From Oscillospiraceae bacterium (GTDB lineage: Bacteria > Bacillota > Clostridia > Oscillospirales > Oscillospiraceae), in contig CAJTEA010000011.1 of assembly GCA_910575265.1 (NCBI GenBank), positions 53,571-117,570 on the forward strand: a DNA stretch of 64,000 bases, given 5' to 3'. Positions 49,584 to 58,787 of this stretch are shown piece by piece (within the stretch, counting starts at the first letter, position 1; every line of letters begins with the position of its first letter). The position numbers and the translations under genes were made by a program. The notes beneath the pieces were generated by a model. That model saw nothing but the letters and a program-made list of their open reading frames with translations. It was not told the DNA's origin and did not search any database.

Positions 49584-50483
49584 TTATCTCCTCTTTTTCC
49601 ATAAACTTGGCATTACAATTTCAGCGTCTAAATTTTGAAACAGCTCTTCGGCCACTTCAATGGCATCCGGTTGACCAGCCGTGTGAAAAACAGAAATATT
49701 TTCTTTCAGCTGCGTTAAATCGTGAACGCCAAATACAAGCCGATCAATTGAAGTCTGTTTCTTCAAGAAACCAATCGCCAACTCTGCCCTCGATATGTGA
49801 TATTTCTCTGTAATTTCTTCCACCTTCCGCAAAAGTGGAGCCGCTTTTCGCAAATACGGCGGAACCTCTTCCGGCCGCATAAAAATCAGTCCCTGAATAA
49901 ACGCGCTTCTGGTATGAACCTTCGTTTTTGTTTTACTGGCGTGAGAAAATACGTCGGCGCGTAGCATTCTCTGGTCAAAAATGCTGAAGGGCGCCTGAAT
50001 CAAATCAATACGTTCATCTGTAATTCCGGCCTCCGCCTCCGCGATCTCGTATACCGATACGCCTGTATTTCGTATATATCCCTCTTTTTTCAACTGGGAC
50101 AACGCGCTAACCGCGGCCTCCTGAAAAACATAGGCCGGGGTATGAAAATAGTATCCATCCAAATAATCTGTATGGAGCCGGCGTAAGGAGCTTTGTAAAT
50201 TTTGCTTGATGGTCACATAATACTTCTCTTCCGGCGTGTCCTCCAGAATGTTCGGCATCAGCTTTGAGGTGATAAACAGCTTATCCCGCTCGGTCATATG
50301 ACGCCGCAAAAAAATCCCTGTTAGCTCCTCCGCCGTGCCATACGCATGGGCAGTATCAAAGCTGTAGATTCCATTCCGCGCCGCGTAGTCCATAATCGAC
50401 AACGACTCATCCAGGTCCGGCTTCTTTTTGCCCCGGACTCCGTAGTCCATTCCGAACTGTACTGTGCCAAGACACAGCTCCAT
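49584..50483 (-). CDS. aldo/keto reductase
   Basis: NADPH-dependent oxidoreductase of 299 residues. MELCLGTVQFGMDYGVRGKK starts the barrel, GIYSFDTAHAYGTAEELTG holds the catalytic Asp and Tyr, KLFITSKLMPN the Lys, and YLDGYYFHTPAY the region of the catalytic His. Aldo/keto reductases of this group are often found with SpsF and NeuB homologs in flagellin-glycan loci. It may reduce a keto-sugar or work in an alternative branch. It follows pseC by 32 bases. Confidence 0.88.
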   Translation of the reverse strand: MELCLGTVQFGMDYGVRGKKKPDLDESLSIMDYAARNGIYSFDTAHAYGTAEELTGIFLRRHMTERDKLFITSKLMPNILEDTPEEKYYVTIKQNLQSSLRRLHTDYLDGYYFHTPAYVFQEAAVSALSQLKKEGYIRNTGVSVYEIAEAEAGITDERIDLIQAPFSIFDQRMLRADVFSHASKTKTKVHTRSAFIQGLIFMRPEEVPPYLRKAAPLLRKVEEITEKYHISRAELAIGFLKKQTSIDRLVFGVHDLTQLKENISVFHTAGQPDAIEVAEELFQNLDAEIVMPSLWKKRR

Positions 50484-50515
50484 TGAAATTCCTCCTTCCC
50501 GTTCTTTAAGATACC

Positions 50516-51721
50516 TTATTTATCTTCTCCCCCTTTGAAATGGGCAACGACTTTCCTTACGGCCTGAATCACGCTCTTTACGTCTCCATCACTCATTCCG
50601 TAATAAAGCGGTAAGCTTAAAATACGCTCATACAGCTGCTCCGCGGCGGGGCAAAGCCCTTTCTTATAACCCAGTTTCTGATAATAAGGATGATAGTACA
50701 CCGGAATATAATGTACATTTGGAACTACATTTTCAGCGGCAAGCGCATCGAAAATCTCTTTTCGCGACGCTTTCAGACGTTCCGGCTCAAATTGCAGTAT
50801 GTAAAGATGCCATACAGTATCAGCCCGCGGAAGTTCTTTTTGTACAATCAGTCCTGCCTCCTTGGAAAAGGCCTCATTGTACTGACAGACAATCTCCTTT
50901 CTGCGGGCCGCGAACCGGTCCAATTTGTCCAGCTGGCTGGATACCAACGCCGCCTGAAAATCTGTCAGGCGATAGTTGAACCCCAAATCGACCTGCTCAT
51001 AGTACCAAGGGCCAGCCTGGCCATGTTCCATCCACGCCTTGTCGCGGGTAATACAGTGCGTACGAAACAGCTTCATCTGTTCATAAAAGGAATGATCGTT
51101 TGTCAAAATCGCTCCGCCCTCGCCGCCTGTTACCGTCTTGACCGGGTGAAAGCTGAAGGTTGTCATATCCGCTATACTTCCCACAGGCCGGCCTGAGAGC
51201 CTGCTGCCAATCGAGTGCGCCGCGTCTTCAATCAGAATCAAATTACGCTCCAAACAAATCGAGCGTATTTCATCCAGCTGAGCGGGTTGGCCGGTAAAAT
51301 CAACCGCGATTACCGCTTTGGTCCTGCCTGTAATCTTTTCCCGTATGCTTTGAGGCGAGATATTATAGGTATCCGGATCAATGTCCGCAAATACCGGTAT
51401 TCCGCCGCAGTAGAGCACACAGTTCGCCGACGCGGCAAACGTCATGGGAGTTGTAATCACCTCGTCACCTGGGCCGATCCCCGCGGCGTAACAGGCGGCG
51501 TGCAGCGCGGCAGTCCCATTCGAAACCGCGACGGCGTGGCGCGCGCCGGTCAGCTCACAAAGCTTTTGCTCCAGATGATCCACCCACGGGCCTGTTGTGA
51601 GATAGTCACCGCGAAGCACTTGTTCCACCGCCGCGATATCCGCGTCATCAATATACTGATGGCCATAAAAAATAGGCGCTTTACGTACTGGAGTTCCCCC
51701 AAATAGAGCCAGTTTTTCCAT
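50516..51721 (-). CDS. pseC: UDP-4-amino-4,6-dideoxy-sugar transaminase (PseC-like)
   Basis: PLP-dependent DegT/DnrJ/EryC1 aminotransferase of 401 residues that aminates C4 of the UDP-4-keto sugar made by PseB. VAVSNGTAALHAACYAAGIG binds PLP, LIEDAAHSIGSRL holds the cofactor aspartate, and TTFSFHPVKTVTGGEGGAIL carries the Schiff-base lysine in the HPVK motif typical of PseC. ATG 51721 follows GAAGAGGAAG. It is 16 bases after pseB, the standard pairing. Confidence 0.92.
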   Translation of the reverse strand: MEKLALFGGTPVRKAPIFYGHQYIDDADIAAVEQVLRGDYLTTGPWVDHLEQKLCELTGARHAVAVSNGTAALHAACYAAGIGPGDEVITTPMTFAASANCVLYCGGIPVFADIDPDTYNISPQSIREKITGRTKAVIAVDFTGQPAQLDEIRSICLERNLILIEDAAHSIGSRLSGRPVGSIADMTTFSFHPVKTVTGGEGGAILTNDHSFYEQMKLFRTHCITRDKAWMEHGQAGPWYYEQVDLGFNYRLTDFQAALVSSQLDKLDRFAARRKEIVCQYNEAFSKEAGLIVQKELPRADTVWHLYILQFEPERLKASRKEIFDALAAENVVPNVHYIPVYYHPYYQKLGYKKGLCPAAEQLYERILSLPLYYGMSDGDVKSVIQAVRKVVAHFKGGEDK

Positions 51722-51737
51722 AATGCTTCCTCTTCCC

Positions 51738-52736
51738 TCAATGCTCCGCGACTTTGGGGAGCAGCGCTTGAAGCTCCTCCACCGAAAGCCACTGGGTATT
51801 GCCGCCAGAGGAATATTCAAATCTGGGCGCGACCTTTATGCCTCCGGATATTATTTTGTCTTCTACCCACCAGGACATATGCGGGTACACAATATAATGC
51901 TTATTATACTCATATGTATACGGCGCGTCCTCCTTTGTGATCATAACCTCATGCAGCTTTTCCCCCTCCCGGATGCCAACCTCCCTCATGGCGCAGCCGG
52001 GAAGAATCGCCTGGGCCAGGTCTGTAATTTTAAACGAAGGGATTTTCGCGATAAATGTCTCGCCTCCCCTGGACTCTGTCAGGGCCTTGATGACAAGCTG
52101 AACGCCCTGTTCCAGCGTAATCCAAAACCGCGTCATCTCAAAATCCGTCACCGGAAGCTCCGTCTTTCCCGCTTGGACAAGTCCCCGGAAAAAGGGAATA
52201 ACTGACCCCCGGCTGCCAGCCACATTTCCATAGCGGACAATCGCGAACTTTGTGTCCTTGGAACCGGAATAGGCGTTCGCGGCGATAAACAGCTTGTCTG
52301 ACACCATCTTGGTGCCGCCGTATAAATTGACCGGATTAACCGCCTTATCCGTGGACAGAGCCACCACACGCTTGACTCCGGTATCCAGTGCGGCCTCAAT
52401 CACGTTCATCGCTCCGTGAATGTTTGTCTTGATCGCCTCATTGGGGTTATACTCACAGGCCGGCACCTGCTTCAGCGCCGCGGCGTGAATGACATAATCC
52501 ACCCCATCCAGAGCCCGCCGCAGCCGGTCCTGATCCCTCACATCCCCGATGAAATATCGCATGGTGGAATCATACGCGGACAGACGGTTGCGCATTTGAA
52601 ACTGTTTAAACTCATCACGCGAGTAGATAATGATTTTTTTAGGCTTGTAATGGGACAGAGCATAGTCCACAAAATGGTTGCCAAAAGAACCTGTCCCTCC
52701 GGTAATCAAAATCACCTTATCGTTTAACACTGTCAT
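51738..52736 (-). CDS. pseB: UDP-N-acetylglucosamine 4,6-dehydratase (inverting), PseB
   Basis: First enzyme of pseudaminic acid synthesis, 332 residues, converting UDP-GlcNAc to the 4-keto-6-deoxy altro-sugar by dehydration and C5 epimerisation. The NAD(P) motif is ILITGGTGSFGNHFVDYAL, with SRDEFKQFQM, HAAALKQVPACEYNP and VNPVNLYGGTKMVSDKLF (catalytic Y and K). The ALKQVP motif separates the PseB/FlaA1 group from other SDRs. Length is normal. It opens the pseB-pseC pair. Confidence 0.94.
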   Translation of the reverse strand: MTVLNDKVILITGGTGSFGNHFVDYALSHYKPKKIIIYSRDEFKQFQMRNRLSAYDSTMRYFIGDVRDQDRLRRALDGVDYVIHAAALKQVPACEYNPNEAIKTNIHGAMNVIEAALDTGVKRVVALSTDKAVNPVNLYGGTKMVSDKLFIAANAYSGSKDTKFAIVRYGNVAGSRGSVIPFFRGLVQAGKTELPVTDFEMTRFWITLEQGVQLVIKALTESRGGETFIAKIPSFKITDLAQAILPGCAMREVGIREGEKLHEVMITKEDAPYTYEYNKHYIVYPHMSWWVEDKIISGGIKVAPRFEYSSGGNTQWLSVEELQALLPKVAEH

Positions 52737-52823
52737 TCATCCTTTTCTAGTTGGTCAAATGTCTTGCAAAAGAGCTCTGGCTGGTAAAACAACTCAATAT
52801 TATCCTTGATTTGGTTATCTCTT

Positions 52824-54377
52824 TTAGACATCATAAACATTTCGCAACTGGTACATAGCGCCGCGTTCCACAGAATTGCTCTTTAAAAATTCAACATATT
52901 GTTCGCAGAACATGGGAAGCTGCAAATCACGCTCTCCTGCCTTATAGCCCTCTATCTGCATGTTCCGGGCATCCAAAAATACGCGGGTCAGTTCATCCTG
53001 CGCGGAGTTAGTCGCGATTTGTTTCAGCGCCAACAAACATTTTCTTGCGTGTTGTACGGACTGTTCCGCCGGTTTTTCCAGATTCTTTACATTGCTGAGC
53101 GTCTCCTCATACTCTTCTACAGACTTCATATTGTAGGAAATCCCCCACCCTGAAAAATACGCGTCAGCCGCGGTAATCGTTGGTATCCCATATGCCCAAT
53201 ACTCCATTGCGGCTTCTCCCACGCAGGTAACAATACAATCAGCAATTTCTTTTACCCATATGCCGCCAATACTTCGGTCGCACCAAAACATATTTTCGGT
53301 TTTATACTTCTCAAACATTTGCTTTATGTAATGCTCCTGTTTCCCAATGGAAGACAACGGATGATCTTTCACGATCCAATTGACATCCGGCACCTCGCTC
53401 GCAATTCTTAACGTATCCAAAAACCACTCGTTATAATCATAATAGCAATAGTGGCGAACCCCTCTGGAGGAATCATTTATTATGTGTGGCAAAATAAAAA
53501 CATTCTTTTTTCCGTTTGCAATACCCAGCTGTTGGAGCAGAGCGTCTTTTTCCAGCCGCTTTCCGCTGTATACGAACAGGTCGTCATGCTCAAGGGGGCG
53601 CAATGTCTCCCGCTTCAAATATTCCTCAACCTTTCGGCGAAGACAAACAGAAGGCATATTTTCCAATACCAGCTTTCTTCCGGGCAAAACCTGCATGGTA
53701 ATATCCGGGGAATCATTTGCGGCAATTAAAATCTTCGCCCCCATACTATATGCTACGCTCACGAATAACCCCTTCGTGTTAATCGGTTCTGAGGTTACAA
53801 TATAGGCTGGCGGCTTATCCCGCAGCATTTCATACGCTTTATCAATGACAGACAGCGCGTTTTTAATGTGCTTGCAAAACTGCTCCTCGCTGATATCAAA
53901 ACAGTCAAACGCCTCTCCCGCGTATTTCTTTAAAATTTCATCGTAAACAGCGTCTCCGCACTTGATTCCCCGATAGGTCAGCTGAAGAAACTCATCCTTC
54001 TTTCCGTAAACGAGCGCGGCCAGACGCTTCGCCTCCGCGAGCGTTTTTTGTTCGGATTCCGCGTCTTTGAATTTGCTGTAAAGCAGATGCCGGATTTCGT
54101 TCAGTCCAAACGAGGCGTCCAGGTCATCCAGCTGTTCATCCCCATGTCCATAGGTGACAACCGCAATCGGAAGACGCTCTTTTTCCTGAACGCCCAACGC
54201 GATAATATCCTCATGTACGGCGTATTCAAAATTTGAGGACAAACCGTGATAAATATAGAGCCATCGATCTGGATGGGACACCTCGCATTGATGGTTTTTC
54301 CAATAATTTCCGTTCTCCGCGATCAGTGCCCTTTTTCCCGCCTGGATCGCATGTTCCACCTGTGCATCCATCTTCAA
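52824..54377 (-). CDS. putative capsule-type glycosyltransferase
   Basis: Predicted 517-residue cytoplasmic protein with no membrane helices. The C-terminal half has a glycosyltransferase-B-like motif: VNWIVKDHPLSS and CVGEAAMEYWAYGIPTIT, where G.A..E.W..G.P.I is the nucleotide-sugar-binding pattern seen in KpsC/KpsS-like capsule enzymes. The N-terminal half is unassigned. It lies between the CDP-deoxysugar genes and pseB, so it could transfer one of these sugars. Confidence in the exact family is moderate. Confidence 0.65.
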   Translation of the reverse strand: MKMDAQVEHAIQAGKRALIAENGNYWKNHQCEVSHPDRWLYIYHGLSSNFEYAVHEDIIALGVQEKERLPIAVVTYGHGDEQLDDLDASFGLNEIRHLLYSKFKDAESEQKTLAEAKRLAALVYGKKDEFLQLTYRGIKCGDAVYDEILKKYAGEAFDCFDISEEQFCKHIKNALSVIDKAYEMLRDKPPAYIVTSEPINTKGLFVSVAYSMGAKILIAANDSPDITMQVLPGRKLVLENMPSVCLRRKVEEYLKRETLRPLEHDDLFVYSGKRLEKDALLQQLGIANGKKNVFILPHIINDSSRGVRHYCYYDYNEWFLDTLRIASEVPDVNWIVKDHPLSSIGKQEHYIKQMFEKYKTENMFWCDRSIGGIWVKEIADCIVTCVGEAAMEYWAYGIPTITAADAYFSGWGISYNMKSVEEYEETLSNVKNLEKPAEQSVQHARKCLLALKQIATNSAQDELTRVFLDARNMQIEGYKAGERDLQLPMFCEQYVEFLKSNSVERGAMYQLRNVYDV

Positions 54378-54949
54378 AATCCTCCCTCACGATTTATGAA
54401 TTGAGCAAACGTCTGCAAATTTCTGTCCTTTTCCGATAAGATGACTTGATCCTCTCCCCCCACCAGTTCCAGGGGCCACGCCACTCCAAGCTCAGGATCA
54501 TTCCACACAATTCCGTCATCGTATTCGCCATAAAACGCCTCCGCGCATTTATAGGATACGACCGAATCCTCCAGGACAAGATATCCGTGGGCACAGCCGG
54601 CCGGAATCAGCAGTTCTTTATCATTGGTCCCTGTTAAATCAAAGGACCGCCACATTTTAAAGGTGGGACTGTCTTTTCTCAAATCAACCACAACATCCCA
54701 AACATGTCCCATAATACAGCGCACCAGCTTGGGCTGCTGTTTAACCCGCTGAAAGTGCAGTGCTCGAATCACGCCTTTTCGGCTGGTCGTGTAAAATACT
54801 TCCGCCAGATCATAGTATATTCCATGTTCTTCAAACACTTTTTTTGAGTAATCCTTCGTCAGACAGCCGCGGTTGTCCGCCGCGTTAAAAACAGTTATTT
54901 CAAGCAGGCCTGATATATCGGCAGCTCTGAATTCATATTTTTGAATCAT
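54374..54949 (-). CDS. RfbC-like sugar 3,5-epimerase
   Basis: Cupin epimerase of 191 residues, homologous to dTDP-4-dehydrorhamnose 3,5-epimerase. FNAADNRGCLTKDYSKKVFE, VIRALHFQRVKQQPKLVRCI (catalytic His) and LIPAGCAHGYLVLEDSVVSY are present. Because it sits with RfbF and RfbG rather than RmlA and RmlB, its substrate is probably CDP-4-dehydro-6-deoxyglucose. It overlaps its neighbours by four bases at each end, so it is tightly coupled. Confidence 0.88.
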   Translation of the reverse strand: MIQKYEFRAADISGLLEITVFNAADNRGCLTKDYSKKVFEEHGIYYDLAEVFYTTSRKGVIRALHFQRVKQQPKLVRCIMGHVWDVVVDLRKDSPTFKMWRSFDLTGTNDKELLIPAGCAHGYLVLEDSVVSYKCAEAFYGEYDDGIVWNDPELGVAWPLELVGGEDQVILSEKDRNLQTFAQFINREGGF

Positions 54950-55869
54950 GTACGACCCTCAATTTCTCTCCACCATGCCAGGGTTTTTTGACAACCCTCC
55001 GCAAAGCTGATGTTTGCCCGGAATCCGGTATCATTTTGCGTTTGCTCACAATCAAACGCGGATATAGGAAGATCAACCCCAGTAAACGGAACACTTCCGA
55101 ATTGAAACTCCATATCCGGCGCGATGGCTTCCCGCATCTCCATTAAAAAGCTCTTCAGTGGACGCGCGTTTGAGCTGCCGATCAAATATTCATGAAACGC
55201 TCTGCCGTTTTCGCCAATCAGACGAATAGCCCGGGCCACATCATCAATGTACACAAAATCATAATTTTGTGATCCGGACGTAAACCGCGGTGTTTCGCCC
55301 CGCAAACATTTCCGGATTACACTGTTTACCAATCTTGGGCTGTACTCACCCGCGCCATAGGCGTTTGTTATTTTTCCCCAAACCAGTTCGATACCAATTT
55401 CCGCCGCCACGCACATACACATGGCATGCGCCGTACACTTGGCGCCGCCATAGACATAGCCTGTTCCCGGTCGGTTTCCCTGTGTGTATACCGCCGCTAT
55501 GGTTTCCTGCTCTACAATACTTCCCGCTCCAAAAAAGCGCCGGCATCCCAGTTCCTTCGCCGCCCGCAACGCATTTACTGTCCACTGGACATTATCCAAC
55601 TGGAGCTTCGTGTCCCCGCGCCGGGGACCGGCGGAGCCCTCCCAGGCAAAATGATAAAACGCTGAATACTCTCCAGCCGGGATCATGGTTGGAAGGGAAG
55701 CAATGTCTTTCAGATCGCAGGAGACCCTTTGAATTCGGGAATCCTCCGATAAATTGGAAAAATGACTGTTATGTCCAACCGCCCAAATCGAATAACCGTT
55801 TTCCAGCAGCTCCCGCACAACCGCGCTTCCGATAAATCCGTTGCATCCGGTAACAATTGCCGTCTTCAC
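54946..55869 (-). CDS. SDR-family CDP-4-keto-6-deoxysugar reductase/epimerase
   Basis: Extended short-chain dehydrogenase of 307 residues. AIVTGCNGFIGSAVVRELLE is the NAD(P)-binding start, and the catalytic Tyr-Lys pair is in YVYGGAKCTA (about residue 142). The FDFVYIDD-type segment appears as NYDFVYIDDVARAIRLIG. By position it probably reduces the 4-keto sugar after epimerisation to a CDP-6-deoxyhexose. Which hexose cannot be read from the sequence. It ends four bases into the epimerase gene. Confidence 0.82.
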   Translation of the reverse strand: MKTAIVTGCNGFIGSAVVRELLENGYSIWAVGHNSHFSNLSEDSRIQRVSCDLKDIASLPTMIPAGEYSAFYHFAWEGSAGPRRGDTKLQLDNVQWTVNALRAAKELGCRRFFGAGSIVEQETIAAVYTQGNRPGTGYVYGGAKCTAHAMCMCVAAEIGIELVWGKITNAYGAGEYSPRLVNSVIRKCLRGETPRFTSGSQNYDFVYIDDVARAIRLIGENGRAFHEYLIGSSNARPLKSFLMEMREAIAPDMEFQFGSVPFTGVDLPISAFDCEQTQNDTGFRANISFAEGCQKTLAWWREIEGRT

Positions 55870-55872
55870 CCG

Positions 55873-56928
55873 CTATTCCTCCAGATATTCTGAAATTTGC
55901 CGGCGCATAACCTGGACAACATCTTCTCCCGCCAACCATGCGCGACTCCACTCCACTGTTTTTTCCACCGCCTTCTGAATATGCCAGCGGGGCGTCCAGC
56001 CAAGCGCCGTTTTGATCTTCGCGCAGTCCAGCTTTAAGTAGTGGTCCTCATGAGGTCCATCGCTTTGGCAGGATTTCCAGATCATTTGCCCGCCCCACAC
56101 CCGGCAGAATAAATCAACCAGTTCGCCAGTCGAAACACAGTCCCTCTCATCCGGTCCCACGTTGTACCATCCCGCGAACTGAGGCGTTTCATATTGCTTC
56201 CGCGCCAACAGCAGATAAGCCATCACAGGCTCAAGCACATGCTGATAGGGCCTGACAGAATCGGGATTTCGAATCTGGATTATCTCATTCCTCTCAGCGG
56301 CCCGTAAGCAATCCGGAATAATCCGGTTCGGAGCAAAATCTCCGCCGCCAATCACGTTACCAGCCCGAACGGTGGAAATGGGAACGCCGCCATCTAAGAA
56401 AAAACTGTTCCGATAACAATGGGTGACCAGTTCCGCGCAGGATTTTGAGTTGGAGTAAGGATCATACCCCTCCAACGGCTCGTCTTCGCGGTAGCCCCAA
56501 ATCCATTCCCTATTCTGATAGACCTTGTCTGTGGTAACAATTACTACTGATTTCACTGGGACCCGCGCAGTACGTACGCACTCTAAAATGTTGACCGTAC
56601 CCATAACATTGGTTTCGTAAGTATAAACAGGCTGTTCATATCCGGTCCGGACAATGGGCTGCGCGGCCATGTGCAGGACAATTTCCGGCTGGGCCTCATA
56701 AAACACCTGGGAAAGCCGCCTCAAATGACGCACATCACCGGTAACACCGGTAATTCCCGCTCCTATATCACCGATCGAAAACAAGCTCGGGTCGGTAGGG
56801 GGGGCCAAAGCATATCCTGTTACGACCGCGCCCGCGTCCTTCAATATCTGACACATCCAGGCCCCTTTGAACCCTGTATGGCCTGTAATCAGAACACGTT
56901 TTCCCCTGAAAAACCGTAAATCTACCAT
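55873..56928 (-). CDS. rfbG: CDP-glucose 4,6-dehydratase
   Basis: SDR dehydratase of 351 residues converting CDP-glucose to CDP-4-keto-6-deoxyglucose. RVLITGHTGFKGAWMCQILK is typical of RfbG, where GHTGFKG replaces the usual GxxGFIG. VTTDKVYQNREWIWGYREDE, DPYSNSKSCAELVTHCYRNS (catalytic YxxxK) and VRAGNVIGGGDFAPNRIIPD follow. It lies one base after rfbF. Confidence 0.94.
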   Translation of the reverse strand: MVDLRFFRGKRVLITGHTGFKGAWMCQILKDAGAVVTGYALAPPTDPSLFSIGDIGAGITGVTGDVRHLRRLSQVFYEAQPEIVLHMAAQPIVRTGYEQPVYTYETNVMGTVNILECVRTARVPVKSVVIVTTDKVYQNREWIWGYREDEPLEGYDPYSNSKSCAELVTHCYRNSFFLDGGVPISTVRAGNVIGGGDFAPNRIIPDCLRAAERNEIIQIRNPDSVRPYQHVLEPVMAYLLLARKQYETPQFAGWYNVGPDERDCVSTGELVDLFCRVWGGQMIWKSCQSDGPHEDHYLKLDCAKIKTALGWTPRWHIQKAVEKTVEWSRAWLAGEDVVQVMRRQISEYLEE

Positions 56929-56929
56929 A

Positions 56930-57712
56930 TCAGTCGCTCCAGACTCTCCAGGGCGCCTCTCCCGACACCCACATACTCTCCAAGGCTTCCTTTTCCCGAA
57001 CGGTATCCATACATTGCCAGAAGCCCGTATGCCGGTAGGCCATCAGCTGTCCTTGCCGTGCGGCTGTCTGTAAGGGGCCCTTTTCCAGCACAGTGTCGTC
57101 ACCCTCGATATAATCAACAAACTCCGGCTGACAGGCCATAAACCCGATATTGATAAAAGAATCGTCGCCCTGGGGTTTCTCCCAAAATTCATTGATTCTC
57201 CCGGTTTTGTCAATATCCAGTACCCCAAACCGCTGGCTCGCCTGATAGGCGGATACTGTGACAAGTTTTCCATGGGATCGGTGAAAGCTCAGCAGCTCTG
57301 GAATGTCCAGGTTAGAAACACCGTCTCCATAGGTCAGCAAAAATGTGTCGTTCCCTATGTAGTCTCTCACCCGTTTGACCCGGCCGCCGGTCTGGGTGCT
57401 TAATCCAGTGTCCACCACAGTTACCTTCCAGGGCTCTGTGACGCTGCGGTGTATGGTCATCTCATTGTTTCCGCGGGTAAAATCATAGGTAATATCAGAG
57501 GTATGAAGAAAGTAATCGGAGAAAAACTTCTTGATAACATGCTGCTTATAGCCGGCACAGATCACAAAATCCTGAAAACCATAGGCTGAATAAAGCTTCA
57601 TAATGTGCCACAGGATCGGCATCCCGCCTATTTCAACCATCGGCTTCGGCTTAAACTGCGACTCCTCAGAAATTCGTGTTCCAAACCCGCCAGCCAAAAT
57701 CACTACTTTCAT
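56930..57712 (-). CDS. rfbF: glucose-1-phosphate cytidylyltransferase
   Basis: Makes CDP-glucose from CTP and glucose-1-phosphate; 260 residues. KVVILAGGFGTRISEESQFK is the nucleotide-binding start, VEIGGMPILWHIMKLYSAYG and FLLTYGDGVSNLDIPELLSF (metal-binding DG) are the RfbF motifs. It is the first step of the CDP-deoxysugar route and directly precedes rfbG. Confidence 0.94.
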   Translation of the reverse strand: MKVVILAGGFGTRISEESQFKPKPMVEIGGMPILWHIMKLYSAYGFQDFVICAGYKQHVIKKFFSDYFLHTSDITYDFTRGNNEMTIHRSVTEPWKVTVVDTGLSTQTGGRVKRVRDYIGNDTFLLTYGDGVSNLDIPELLSFHRSHGKLVTVSAYQASQRFGVLDIDKTGRINEFWEKPQGDDSFINIGFMACQPEFVDYIEGDDTVLEKGPLQTAARQGQLMAYRHTGFWQCMDTVREKEALESMWVSGEAPWRVWSD

Positions 57713-57731
57713 GTTATACTCCCCTCTGAGC

Positions 57732-58760
57732 TTACATCTCCCGGGTCACATCAGGAACCGGATTCCAAACCGCCACTTCTTTTCCATATTTATTTCGATA
57801 GTACTCTCGTCTGGTCTGCAGCGCGTCAAACATTCTCGCGATAATGTGCCCGGTAAACGGCGTCCGCATAGCGGTTTCCCACCATTCCTCACCATATTGC
57901 ACATCCGGGCACACCCAGGGCTTTGGGATTCCGGCCCAATGCAGTAAACCGGGCCGCTCCAGAGCGTTGGCATAGGCCTGCCTGCTTCTGATTGGCGCGG
58001 AATCGACCGCGTACTGTGACCGGGCGTTCGTCGGAATCTCAATATTCCACAGTGGATCCAGAAATTTTATTTTTCCTTCCAGAAGAACATTCAGCTCGCA
58101 TTGATCCAGCCACATGAAGGGCTTGCTTTTCGCGACAGAAATAACCGTTTGCCAATCCAGTTCGCTCCTGTATTTATCGCAATCATACAGTACCAGTCCC
58201 GTACTCACATAGTTCATGGGATCTCTTATGCCTAACACCTGTTCGCAGTACTCACGCGCTGACATGTTATTGACCGCAAATACGTAATTCACCTCATAAA
58301 AGCCCTGCCAGAAAATATCCGGTACAGCGCCAATACACGCCCCCTCCAGGTCCGTCCAAAACAGCCGCGCGATATCCCGCTTCACAAGCATATCCGCGTC
58401 TACCGTGAGCAGTCTTTCATAGCACCCGAGCATATACGGGGCCAAAACTCTGTAGTAAAGCTCAAGAGGAAACTTCTCTGTCCCCAGGGAGGACACATCA
58501 ACCCGCGCCAGAAAGCCGCCCGGGTTATAGAATCTAAGGGAAATATTCTTACGCCGCGCCGCCATTTGAAGTAAAATCCGCTTATTTGGGTTTGAAATAT
58601 CCCGCTCTATGATAATAATGTCATAGTTATTCTCATCACTTGCATGGTCAATCAATGACCGGATCACCACTCCCGCATATGGCGCATAATAATTGCTGGA
58701 AGCCAATACAATCGGAATATTATTCCTCTCAAACGCGGGAAACCACTCTTCGGCTCTCAT
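57732..58760 (-). CDS. family 8 glycosyltransferase
   Basis: Retaining glycosyltransferase of 342 residues. The N-terminus IPIVLASSNYYAPYAGVVIR is the GT8 nucleotide-binding start, LLTVDADMLVKRDIARLF carries the DxD metal motif, and LLHWAGIPKPW is the C-terminal HxGxxKPW signature. It probably transfers glucose or galactose to the growing glycan in the cytoplasm. It follows the HAD-protein gene in the operon. Confidence 0.9.
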   Translation of the reverse strand: MRAEEWFPAFERNNIPIVLASSNYYAPYAGVVIRSLIDHASDENNYDIIIIERDISNPNKRILLQMAARRKNISLRFYNPGGFLARVDVSSLGTEKFPLELYYRVLAPYMLGCYERLLTVDADMLVKRDIARLFWTDLEGACIGAVPDIFWQGFYEVNYVFAVNNMSAREYCEQVLGIRDPMNYVSTGLVLYDCDKYRSELDWQTVISVAKSKPFMWLDQCELNVLLEGKIKFLDPLWNIEIPTNARSQYAVDSAPIRSRQAYANALERPGLLHWAGIPKPWVCPDVQYGEEWWETAMRTPFTGHIIARMFDALQTRREYYRNKYGKEVAVWNPVPDVTREM

Positions 58761-58787
58761 AAAGCTTATCTCCCTTTCACCAATGAG

